From Mytilisepta virgata (lineage: Eukaryota; Mollusca; Bivalvia; Mytilida; Mytilidae), in the NCBI GenBank assembly GCA_028015205.1, contig CM051521.1, positions 125,248,614 to 125,312,613 of the forward strand: 64,000 nt of DNA, in the 5' to 3' direction. The notes under the pieces were generated by a model. It saw nothing but the letters and a program-made list of their open reading frames with translations, ran no database searches and was not told the origin of the DNA. The translations under genes were made by a program, and so were the position numbers. Below, one piece after another: positions 57,601 through 61,260 of the stretch. The stretch's first letter is position 1. Every line of letters starts with the position of its first letter.

Positions 57601-58791
57601 TTTAGCTACAGTAGCTTTACAAATGAGGAAGCCACTTAATAACATTAAATGACACTTACCAATGTTTTAGCTACAGTAGCTTTACAAATGAGGAAGCCAC
57701 ATAATAACATTAAATGACACCAACGTTTTAGCTACAGTAGCTTTACAAATGAGGAAGCCACATAATAACATTAAATGACACTTACCAATGTTTTAGCTAC
57801 AGTAGCTTTACAAATGAGGAAGCCACATAATAACATTAAATAACACTTACCAATATTTTAGCTACAGTAGCTTTACAAATGAGGAAGCCACATAATAACA
57901 TTAAATGACACTTACCAATGTTTTAGCTACAGTAGCTTTACAAATGAGGAAGCCACATAATAACATTAAATGAAACTTTCCAATGTTTTAGCTACAGTAG
58001 CTTTACAAATGAGGAAGCCACATAATAACATTAAATGACACTTACCAATGTTTTAGCTACAGTAGCTTTATAAAAGAGGAAGCCACATAATAACATTAAA
58101 TGACACTTACCAATGTTATAGCTACAGTAGCTTTACAAATGAGGAAGCCACATAATAACATTAAATGACACTTACCAATGTTTTAGCTACAGTAGCTTTA
58201 CAAATGAGGAAGTCACATAATAACATTAAATGACACTTACCAATGTTTTAGCTACAGTAGCTTTACAAATGAGGAAGCAACTTAATAACATTAAATGTCA
58301 CTTACCAATGTTTTAGCTACAGTAGCTTTACAAATAAGGAAGCCACATAATAACATTAAATGACACTTACAAATGTTTTAGCTACAGTAGCTTTACAAAT
58401 GAGGAAGCCACTTAATAACATTAAATGTTACTTACCAATGTTTTAGCTACAGTAGCTTTACAAATGAGGAAGCCATATAATAACATTAAATGACACTGAC
58501 CAATGTTTTAGCTACAGTAGCTTTACAAATGAGGAAGCCACATAATAACATTAAATGACACTTACCAATGTTTTAGCTACAGTAGCTTTACAAATGAGGA
58601 AGCAACTTAATAACATTAAATGACACTTACCAATGTTTTAGCTACAGTAGCTTTACAAATGAGGAAGCCACATAAAAACATTAAATGACACTTACCAATG
58701 TTTTAGCTACAGTAGTATGCCATGTCAGTTTCACCCTCCGAGGCATCGTAGTTAGGTTCTCCCATTGTTTGTCTATATATGGTATAATATC
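21516..58791 (-). CDS. ASH2L: ASH2L, SET1/MLL H3K4 methyltransferase complex subunit (12 C-terminal exons; gene span)
   Basis: Twelve minus-strand exons join without a frame break into ~420 residues that follow vertebrate ASH2L from the DIIPFIDK-like helix to the C-terminus. Recognisable stretches in order are [11 protein letters not shown] and MPRRV (end of the winged-helix DNA-binding region), a linker with [78 protein letters not shown] and LPDTYKDR (SPRY domain), [41 protein letters not shown], and a final [15 protein letters not shown] helix matching the DPY30-binding segment. ASH2L joins WDR5, RBBP5 and DPY30 in the nucleus and stimulates MLL/SET1 methylation of H3K4. The PHD-like N-terminus is not found in the window. 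Introns reach 19.4 kb; one contains a complete opposite-strand gene. The C-terminus ends ENEGKLPEF, shorter than the vertebrate tail. Confidence 0.95.
21651..21697 (-). pseudogene. Broken duplicate of the ASH2L terminal exon 5' end
   Basis: About 47 nt repeats the start of the last exon (plus-strand 'gggcatattctaccatagtt') with differences. On the minus strand, the codon for Gln7 has become TAA and the acceptor AG context is lost ('gaggg' before ATGTCT). The copy sits inside the intron between the last two exons and looks dead. Confidence 0.75.
21983..22045 (-). CDS. ASH2L: ASH2L coding exon (NFGPEFK segment)
   Basis: 63 nt, phase 0 at both ends, bounded by 'ttgttcag|GTAAGG' and 'AGACCT|GTAAGT'. 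Encodes [19 protein letters not shown] plus RP, corresponding to the SINFGP...YPP region of vertebrate ASH2L. Confidence 0.92.
23643..24709. mobile_element. Pogo/Tigger-like non-autonomous DNA element with TA target duplication
   Basis: The left end CAGCTGATTCTCATTGTCTC and the inverse right end (CAGCTGATTCTCGTTATCTC on minus) form a 20-bp terminal inverted repeat with two mismatches. TA flanks both sides (23641-23642 and 24710-24711). The 1067-bp interior has no transposase. The 'CAG...TTCTCGTTATCTCGAA' end style recalls pogo/Tigger elements of the Tc1/mariner group. Its right part contains the segment repeated at 26,328-26,552. Confidence 0.7.
24235..24470 (+). repeat. Direct repeat, copy 1 (~225 bp)
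   Basis: Nearly identical to 26328-26552, starting around 'ggccatcttcaacttgcaac' and ending around 'catatgtactgtcaagtatc'. The copy inside the pogo-like element suggests a captured or fragmentary second element at 26.3 kb. Confidence 0.8.
24767..24865 (-). CDS. ASH2L: ASH2L coding exon (YKNGVSQG segment)
   Basis: 99 nt, phase 0, acceptor 'taatttcag', donor 'TGCAGA|GTAAGT'. Encodes 33 residues with [17 protein letters not shown] and [11 protein letters not shown], matching the FYKNGVNQGVAY...FEGVYFPAISLYK region of the second half of the SPRY domain. Confidence 0.94.
24950..25655 (+). repeat. 'Ctcacctg' interspersed element, copy 2
   Basis: Starts 'caagaggctcccaagagcct' and ends 'gatgccaagtgatggcaaaagctcacatgt'-type text. 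Carries the phrase 'atggttgctagggacttttt' twice and 'ctatgttctatttttagcca'. Confidence 0.75.
25656..27764. other. ASH2L intron, no gene recognised
   Basis: Includes the second direct repeat (26328-26552). The remaining sequence is AT-rich without splice-consistent ORFs. Confidence 0.5.
26328..26552 (+). repeat. Direct repeat, copy 2
   Basis: Close copy of 24235-24470, same orientation, 2.1 kb away. Confidence 0.8.
27765..27830 (+). repeat. METGNV-type fragment
   Basis: Short plus-strand fragment starting 'aatggaaacggggaaggtgt' and ending 'ccgaccaaagagcag'. Confidence 0.7.
27929..28021 (-). CDS. ASH2L: ASH2L coding exon ([13 protein letters not shown] segment)
   Basis: 93 nt, phase 0, between 'tatttttcag' and 'AGTCAG|GTGAGA'. 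Encodes [15 protein letters not shown]...[10 protein letters not shown], the segment corresponding to LIKFKSYLYFEEKD in vertebrates. It follows the LPDTYKDR exon after a 19.4-kb intron containing the opposite-strand gene. Confidence 0.94.
28022..30487. other. Intron/intergenic sequence upstream of the nested gene
   Basis: AT-rich, with (TA)n near 28,078 and (CAATA)n near 29,420. No gene recognised. The promoter and any 5' UTR exon of the nested plus-strand gene should be here, but I see no decisive element. Confidence 0.45.
30488..31038 (+). CDS. Nested gene exon 1 (signal peptide, ectodomain, TM)
   Basis: The ATG opens the signal peptide. The donor 'CAGGG|GTATG' after 31038 leaves phase 2. 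The 29-bp segment holding this donor is directly duplicated (31033-31090), giving a second potential donor after 31067 that would shift frame. Confidence 0.75.
30488..44420 (+). CDS. Nested single-pass membrane protein gene (9 exons; gene span)
   Basis: A complete plus-strand gene inside the 28022-47436 ASH2L intron. Nine exons with consistent phases give 549 codons including the stop. Residues 1-24 ([20 protein letters not shown]...) form a signal peptide and residues ~25-120 a short ectodomain with no cysteine and no N-x-S/T site. Residues ~122-144 ([20 protein letters not shown]) form a transmembrane helix followed by HCCCRKR, a palmitoylation-like juxtamembrane motif. The ~400-residue tail is highly charged, with KSKIKAFEG, a basic RRKRAR patch, Lys/Asn/Ser-rich repeats ([12 protein letters not shown] twice) and a Ser/Thr-rich C-terminus ending [11 protein letters not shown] do not recognise a family. 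A membrane receptor-like or adhesion-linked role is only a guess. Confidence 0.75.
31039..33302 (+). other. Nested-gene intron 1
   Basis: Contains a G14 tract near 32,430 and the 48-bp minisatellite 32,720-33,105. No gene seen on either strand. Confidence 0.55.
32720..33105 (-). repeat. 48-bp minisatellite, open on both strands
   Basis: About eight units of 'gtgtggtatcccttgaactt' followed by 'gttcagtcacatcagccaca', with some 33-bp units. On the minus strand the repeat reads (A/P)[15 protein letters not shown] over 122 codons; the plus strand is open in at least two frames. It lies in an intron of both overlapping genes, with no splice sites making it an obvious exon. Confidence 0.85.
33303..33468 (+). 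CDS. Nested gene exon 2
   Basis: Acceptor 'tgtacttag', donor 'GGGGTG|GTATGT'. Encodes about 55 residues containing KSKIKAFEG and [19 protein letters not shown], the best conserved-looking part of the tail. Confidence 0.75.
34823..35050 (+). repeat. 57-bp tandem repeat, four copies
   Basis: Units of 'ggttgggactgttaatcctt' plus 'gtatagaccaaatgctgacc', nearly identical. Exactly 19 codons per unit, so one frame reads [18 protein letters not shown] repeatedly; judged a by-product of the period. Confidence 0.9.
35872..36025. mobile_element. Hairpin MITE family member B
   Basis: Arms begin GGATTATCAGGTTTGCTGCA and end with the inverse (TGCAGAGAATCC). The inner part pairs 'atatgaagcctttttggc' with 'gccaaaaggcttcatat', and 'ggctgatat' is also present. 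Same landmark order as 12365-12523. Confidence 0.7.
36261..36382 (+). CDS. Nested gene exon 3
   Basis: Acceptor 'attttttag', donor 'CTTGG|GTATAA' (phase 2). Encodes [16 protein letters not shown]... and an acidic end NPDDELG. Starts in phase 0 after exon 2. Confidence 0.7.
36404..36509 (+). repeat. 53-bp tandem duplication
   Basis: Two identical-looking copies starting 'actacatgtattatatttac', about 20 bp after the exon 3 donor. Confidence 0.9.
37224..37323 (+). CDS. Nested gene exon 4
   Basis: Acceptor 'gtattccag', donor 'GATCA|GTTAGT' (less usual but GT). Encodes [11 protein letters not shown] and an Asp-rich VDDDDEF stretch. Phases fit exons 3 and 5. Confidence 0.7.
37324..38537 (+). other. 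Nested-gene intron 4
   Basis: Contains a diverged 'actgtgagc...cagacggacagacgg...cccc' repeat at 38,025-38,285, related to the element at 17,800. No gene seen. Confidence 0.55.
38025..38285 (+). repeat. Relative of the 168-bp element (single copy)
   Basis: Starts 'gtactgtgagccattgctca' and ends with (acagacgg)n and a 'taccccc' tract, the same end structure as 17,800-18,745, without internal tandem copies. Confidence 0.6.
38538..38624 (+). CDS. Nested gene exon 5
   Basis: 87 nt, phase 0 both ends, acceptor 'aattttag', donor 'GATACT|GTGAGT'. Encodes [17 protein letters not shown] then RRKRAR, a strongly basic, possibly nuclear-localisation-like patch. Confidence 0.72.
38683..39647 (+). repeat. 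'Ctcacctg' interspersed element, copy 3
   Basis: Begins 'caagaggctcccatgagcct' and ends 'ggacaggtgagctaaaa'. Shares internal phrases with copies at 24,950 and 50,442. Confidence 0.8.
39891..40341 (+). CDS. Nested gene exon 6 (Lys/Asn/Ser-rich)
   Basis: Acceptor 'tttctttcag', donor 'AGTTAA|GTAAGT'. 451 nt, the longest cytoplasmic exon. It contains a tandem [12 protein letters not shown] duplication, a run of KDK/KNK lysine repeats, and a more ordered end ([17 protein letters not shown]). Starts in phase 0 and leaves phase 1. Confidence 0.75.
40641..40915 (+). repeat. Interspersed mussel-type repeat
   Basis: Contains 'gtgtttgtttattccacatt', a G7 tract, 'cctcccgcatttttgcgcct', 'gtcagaaacctctagccttt' and 'tttcggagtttagtgtg'. 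I recall this text as repeated across mussel genomes; it has only this copy in the window. Confidence 0.55.
41475..41543 (+). CDS. Nested gene exon 7
   Basis: Acceptor 'aatttacag', donor 'GCCAAAG|GTAAGA'. Encodes [19 protein letters not shown]. Phases 2/1 fit. Confidence 0.7.
41600..42695. mobile_element. Foldback element (~1.1 kb) interrupted by a SINE
   Basis: The left arm (about 41,603-41,850) and right arm (about 42,207-42,340 continuing at 42,618-42,690) are inverse copies. Paired landmarks are 'atgacccctacatttgggc' with 'gccctaatgtaggggtcgtt', 'tccaggttga' with 'tcaacctgga', and 'attttacgattgctgcaatg' with 'catcgcaacaatcgtaaaat'. The SINE at 42,341 splits the right arm. No coding capacity. 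Confidence 0.75.
42341..42608 (+). mobile_element. tRNA-derived SINE with 9-bp target duplication
   Basis: The head is tRNA-like: TGGCCGAGTGG (A box, ~42357-42367) and GTTTGAATCTC (B box, ~42426-42436). A central region with 'actccggcttctttcacca' and 'acggcgtaaaaccccaac' recalls the Meta-core SINEs of bivalves, and the tail is (AAAC)n. Target duplication ACATATGAG lies at 42332-42340 and 42609-42617. It is a polymerase III retroposon, not a functional tRNA gene. Confidence 0.85.
43540..43571 (+). CDS. Nested gene exon 8 (32 nt)
   Basis: Small exon between 'tatttcag' and 'ACAGAG|GTAATA', encoding [11 protein letters not shown] with the split first codon. Phases fit exons 7 and 9. Confidence 0.65.
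43870..44135 (+). repeat. Interspersed element ending 'ggcggggcataaa'
   Basis: Contains partial repeats of 'caagtgttgctgaacagtgt' and 'gtactatacaagaggactgt' (also at 43,800) and ends in a 'tatatgccctagccacattc' stretch. A relative occurs at 22,240-22,545. Confidence 0.65.
44352..44420 (+). CDS. Nested gene terminal exon
   Basis: Acceptor 'tatttttcag', then [19 protein letters not shown] and TAI, stop TAA at 44418-44420. Candidate polyadenylation signals AATAAA at 44595-44600 and 45307-45312. Confidence 0.7.
   Translation, partial: NTSDKFSGKNRSSTDISSSTAI
44595..44600 (+). terminator. Candidate polyadenylation signal, nested gene
   Basis: First AATAAA after the stop (175 bp). Another at 45307-45312. 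Confidence 0.35.
45064..45301 (+). repeat. Two local tandem duplications
   Basis: 'ccctgatcatggatctgaaa' occurs twice (about 45,072-45,125), and a ~61-bp unit starting 'aatattgtgttaatttgtgc' occurs twice (about 45,180-45,301). Confidence 0.85.
45302..47436. other. ASH2L intron, no gene recognised
   Basis: Contains (TTTTG)n/G-tract near 45,925-45,970, a (GGAT)n microsatellite at 46,672-46,694, and a possible interspersed element at 46,690-46,910 ('tagctcacgcaggaaggcat'). Confidence 0.5.
47437..47633 (-). CDS. ASH2L: ASH2L coding exon ([22 protein letters not shown] core)
   Basis: 197 nt with borders 'attgtag|GTAATT' and 'GACAGA|GTAAGT'. Encodes [18 protein letters not shown], then [25 protein letters not shown] and LPDTYKDR, the most diagnostic ASH2L SPRY block. 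Phase 2 in, phase 0 out. Confidence 0.96.
48008..48097 (-). CDS. ASH2L: ASH2L coding exon (GSWYYEV segment)
   Basis: 90 nt, borders 'atttttag|GTGTTG' and 'TCATTAG|GTAACA'. Encodes [19 protein letters not shown] and [10 protein letters not shown], matching the GAWYFEI...MPPDTAARLGWS strand pair of the SPRY fold. Confidence 0.94.
48473..48550 (-). CDS. ASH2L: ASH2L coding exon ([12 protein letters not shown] segment)
   Basis: 78 nt, borders 'cccttttcag' and 'ACAAATG|GTATGG'. Encodes [13 protein letters not shown] and [12 protein letters not shown], almost identical to vertebrate ASH2L. Confidence 0.95.
49675..49892 (-). CDS. ASH2L: ASH2L coding exon ([14 protein letters not shown] segment)
   Basis: 218 nt, borders 'taattccag|TGATAT' and 'GATAGAG|GTAGGA'. 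Encodes [20 protein letters not shown], then [33 protein letters not shown] and LLSLNDR. This is the conserved pre-SPRY block. Confidence 0.95.
50195..50264 (-). CDS. ASH2L: ASH2L coding exon (GRGAKRK linker)
   Basis: 70 nt, borders 'tttcttag|GGAAAG' and 'AAAGGAG|GTAAAC'. Encodes [18 protein letters not shown] and FKLKRS. The KGRGAKRK motif is shared with vertebrate ASH2L. Confidence 0.9.
50442..51740 (+). repeat. 'Ctcacctg' interspersed element, copy 4 (longest)
   Basis: Starts 'caagaggctcccaggagcct', then 'cgctcacctggtcc', and ends 'ggtccaggtgagctaaaa' after (GAC)n, so the ends are inverse around GCTCACCTGGTCC. A ~280-bp segment is duplicated inside (about 50,865-51,150 and 51,365-51,640). 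No ORF of note. Confidence 0.85.
52265..52945 (+). repeat. ~165-bp tandem element ending 'gtcgcaggcgagac'
   Basis: Three to four diverged units of 'agccaggtgtcagactgaca', 'aagaactatctattgaccaa' and 'gggtctaggtatt...gagaaatgga'. The end 'cttttcgtcgcaggcgagac' resembles both borders of the 147-bp element at 59,050-60,830, so the two are probably related. Confidence 0.65.
53462..53568 (+). repeat. 53-bp tandem duplication
   Basis: 'actgtgtacactttcaatgg' through 'tttccaaatggtct' appears twice in direct succession. Confidence 0.9.
53696..53789 (-). CDS. ASH2L: ASH2L coding exon (linker)
   Basis: 94 nt, phase 0 in, phase 1 out; borders 'ataatgtag' and 'GCACTG|GTAAGG'. Encodes [18 protein letters not shown] then [10 protein letters not shown]. 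The DL..(I/V)GP.Y pattern follows the vertebrate linker. Confidence 0.88.
53900..54070. other. Intron sequence between exon and MITE pair
   Basis: Nothing recognised. Confidence 0.4.
54075..54463. mobile_element. piggyBac-like MITE 1
   Basis: 389 bp with a perfect 12-bp terminal inverted repeat, GGATGTTCGCTG ... CAGCGAACATCC, flanked by TTAA at 54071-54074 and 54464-54467. TTAA duplication is characteristic of piggyBac-type transposition. No transposase. Confidence 0.75.
54468..54738. mobile_element. piggyBac-like MITE 2, abutting MITE 1
   Basis: 271 bp with ends GGTATCCGTACC ... GGTCCGGATACC (11/12 inverse match), flanked by TTAA at 54464-54467 and 54739-54742. The left TTAA is the same four bases that form the right TTAA of MITE 1. 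Confidence 0.75.
54833..54904 (-). CDS. ASH2L: ASH2L coding exon (SKETGLFV segment)
   Basis: 72 nt, phase 0 both ends, borders 'tattttcag' and 'ATACCT|GTAAGT'. Encodes [19 protein letters not shown] then SLIIP. The leading S-K-E follows the vertebrate pattern after the VAKTL-type helix; the rest of this linker is variable. Confidence 0.85.
54905..57150. other. ASH2L intron with repeated C-tract segments
   Basis: The block at 55,365-55,610 ('cacacatatcaatttcttgc', 'gtttctgacacagaataact', 'ctgtggagaattgcccc') is repeated at 56,080-56,330. Very long C tracts lie at 55,550-55,565, 55,788-55,801, 55,817-55,835 and 56,272-56,287. Frames on the minus strand here read Gly/Phe-rich junk. Confidence 0.65.
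56320..57155 (+). repeat. ~180-bp tandem element with (GAC)n and hairpin end
   Basis: Three units of 'cctaattcctaaactgttgg', 'caaccttccttttgtggtca' and 'ttcatagatttctatttact', preceded by 'ttaattttggaccc' copies. Ends in (GACGACGAC)n and the palindrome ATACGACCGCAAAAATTTTG...CGGTCGTAT. Confidence 0.75.
57462..58695 (-). repeat. 65-bp tandem array copying an ASH2L exon end and its 5' splice site
   Basis: Nineteen units directly abut ASH2L exon 58696-58791 on its intron side. Each unit, read on minus, is the exon's last 20 nt (CTACTGTAGCTAAAACATTG), then GTAAGTGTCATTTAATG, then 'ttattatgtggcttcctcat' and 'ttgtaaag'. Thirteen of the nineteen keep TTG|GTAAG; others have GGTGTC, GGAAAG or similar changes. 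Unit starts on the plus strand step by 65 (58,054, 58,119, 58,184 ... 58,704). The array therefore contains many extra potential donors for one exon. Confidence 0.93.
58696..58791 (-). CDS. ASH2L: ASH2L coding exon ([11 protein letters not shown], end of winged helix)
   Basis: 96 nt, phase 0, borders 'tttattgcag' and 'AACATTG|GTAAGT'. Encodes [19 protein letters not shown] and [13 protein letters not shown], matching the vertebrate DIIPFIDKYWE...MPRRV helix. A second frame reads [19 protein letters not shown] before a stop, but only the first frame joins the downstream exons. This is the most upstream ASH2L exon I can place with confidence. Confidence 0.93.
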
Positions 58792-59044
58792 CTGCAATAA
58801 ATACATATCAAACTAGTAGTAATTGTTATGCACAGCATAACAGATGTTCCTCCATTGTCCCATTGCTAGTCTAGCCCCAACTATAAATTTTTACGCATGT
58901 AGGAATTTTTTGGAATTATTATGATTTTTTTCAACTCTGACAGCAGTCATCTTTAATTTTTCAAAAAGGTTGTCTATACCATTTTCAACGGTGCTGAACA
59001 TTTCTACACTAAAATTGGGGCTGTCCAGAATTGTTTTCTATTTT

Positions 59045-60835
59045 TTTTTATAATTTTCGTCAAGCCTGCGACTTTAGTCGCAGAAAGCTCGACATAGGGA
59101 TGGTGATCCGGCCGCCGCGGCGGCGTTAACTTCTTAAAAGCTTTATATTTTAGAAGGTGGAAGACCTAGATGCTTTATACTTGGTATATAGATGCCTTAT
59201 GTTACAAAGTTTCCGTCTGTCATATGTACATTGTCCTTGACCTCATTTTCATGGTTCAGTGACTACTTGAAAAAAAAAGTTAACATTTTTTGTAATGTTA
59301 ATTTCTCTCTTATTATGAGTAATAGGATAACTATATTTGGTATGTGCGTACCTTACAAGGTCCTCATCCCTGTCAGACAGTTTTCAATTGACCTCGACCC
59401 CATTTCAAGGATCAGTGAACAAGGTTAAGTTTTGGTGGTCAAGTCCATATCTCAGATACTATAAGCAATAGGTCTACTATATTTGGTGTATGGAAGGATT
59501 GTAAGGTGTACATGTCCAATTGGCAGGTGTCATCTGACCTTGACCTCATTTTCATTGTTCAGTGGTTATAAGTTTTTGGGTTTTGCCTGTTTTTTTAATA
59601 CTGTATGCAATAGGTCTACTAAATTTGGTGTATGGAAGGATTGTAAGGTGTACATGTCCAACTGGCAGGTGTCATCCGACCTTGACCTCATTTTCATGGT
59701 TCAGTGGTTATAGTTAAGTTTTTGTGTTTTGGCCTGTTTTTCGAATACTGTATGCAATAGGTCTACTATATTTGGTGTATGAAAGGATTGTAACGTGTAC
59801 ATGTCCAACTGGCAGGTGTCATCCGACCTTGACCTCATTTTCTTGTTCAGTGGTTATAGTTAAGTTTTTGTGTTTTGGCCTGTTTTTCGAATACTGTATG
59901 CAATAGGTCTACTATATTTGGTGTATGGAAGGATTGTAAGGTGTACATGTCCAACTGGCAGGTGTCATCCGACCTTGACCTCAATTTTATGGTTCAGTGG
60001 TTATAGTTAAGTTTTTGTGTTTTGGCCTGTTTTTCGAAAACTGTATGCAATAGGTCTACTATATTTGGTGTATGGAAGGATTGTAAGGTGTACATGTCCA
60101 ACTGGCAGGTGTCATCCGACCTTGACCTCAATTTTATGGTTCAGTGGTTATAGTTAAGTTTTTGTGTTTTGGCCTGTTTTTCGAATACTGTATGCAATAC
60201 GTCTACTATATTTGGTGTATGGAAGGATTGTAAGGTGTACATGTCCAACTGGCAGGTGTCATCCGACCTTGACCTCATTTTCATGGTTCAGTTGTTATAG
60301 TTAAGTTTTTGTGTTTTGGCCTGTTTTTCGAATACTGTATGCAATAGGTCTACTATATTTGGTGTATGGAAGGATTGTAAGGTGTACATGTCAAACTGGC
60401 AGGTGTCATCCGACCTTGACCTCAATTTTATGGTTCAGTGGTTATAGTTAAGTTTTTGTGTTTTGGCCTGTTTTTCGAATACTGTATGCAATAGGTCTAC
60501 AATATTTGGTGTATGGAAGGATTGTAAGGTGTACATGTCCAACTGGCAGGTGTCATCCGACCCTGACCTCATTTTCATGGTTCAGTTGTTATAGTTAAGT
60601 TTTTGTGTTTTGGCCTGTTTTTCGAATACTGTATGCAATAGGTCTACTATATTTGGTTTATGGAAGGATTTTAAGGTGAATATGTCCAACTAGCAGGTGT
60701 CACCCGACCTTGACCTAATTTTCATGGTTCAGTGGTTATAGTTAAGTTTTTGTGTTTTGGCCTGTTTTTCGAATACTGTATGCAATATGTCTGATAGCAT
60801 TAGAAATGCACGACAGGCGAGACATTTTTGTGTGT
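59045..60835 (+). repeat. 147-bp tandem array and flanking ends
   Basis: Nine units of 'gcaataggtctactatattt', 'ggtgtatggaaggattgtaa', 'ccaactggcaggtgtcatcc' and 'ttttggcctgtttttcgaat'. Unit starts at 59900, 60047, 60194, 60341, 60488, 60635 and 60782 are exactly 147 bp apart. It begins with 'agcctgcgactttagtcgca' plus a 'ccggccgccgcggcggcg' patch and ends 'cgacaggcgagacatt'. Confidence 0.9.
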
Positions 60836-60871
60836 CAACTCTTGTTTAAATATTTAATGGGGCCATTTTAA

Positions 60872-61260
60872 CTAGAGGCTCTCAAGAGCCTGTATCGCTC
60901 ACCTGGATTTCACTTGTCCACCTTGATAGAATAGGGAATGAAAACGGGGAATGTGTCAAAAAGACAACCCAACCAAAGAGCAGGACTAACAATTTTAGTG
61001 TAGCAGTCATCTTGATAGGGGGATGGTGAAAAATGTTGCTCTTTTGAAAGATAACTCATCTAAGATCATTGCTGCCAATTTTCCTTTTAATATTGTATTT
61101 TGCTCAGTGGTTTTATAATAGATCTTCTATTAAACTAAGGTAAGCTGTGGAAGTCATATTGGTAGGCAGAGAGGGTAATCAGTTGTAGTTATGGGAAAGT
61201 TGCAACCATTTCAGCCAAATTTCCTTCAAATAGGCCTAACTTTATAGGTTTTTTTTATGT
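60872..61260 (+). repeat. 'Ctcacctg' element, copy 5 (partial) with METGNV insert
   Basis: Starts 'agaggctctcaagagcctgt', then 'cgctcacctgg'. A METGNV-type fragment (60,929-60,985) interrupts it shortly after the start. Confidence 0.7.

Noticed and set aside
57462..58695. CRISPR-like or multi-exon gene interpretation of the 65-bp array
   Set aside because: Adjacent units have no variable spacers; the repeated piece is the exon end and donor of ASH2L, and 20-nt pieces of 65-bp period would break frame.
58696..58791. Alternative frame reading [19 protein letters not shown]
   Set aside because: It looks like an acidic N-terminus but hits a stop before the donor and does not fit downstream phases; the [11 protein letters not shown] frame matches ASH2L.
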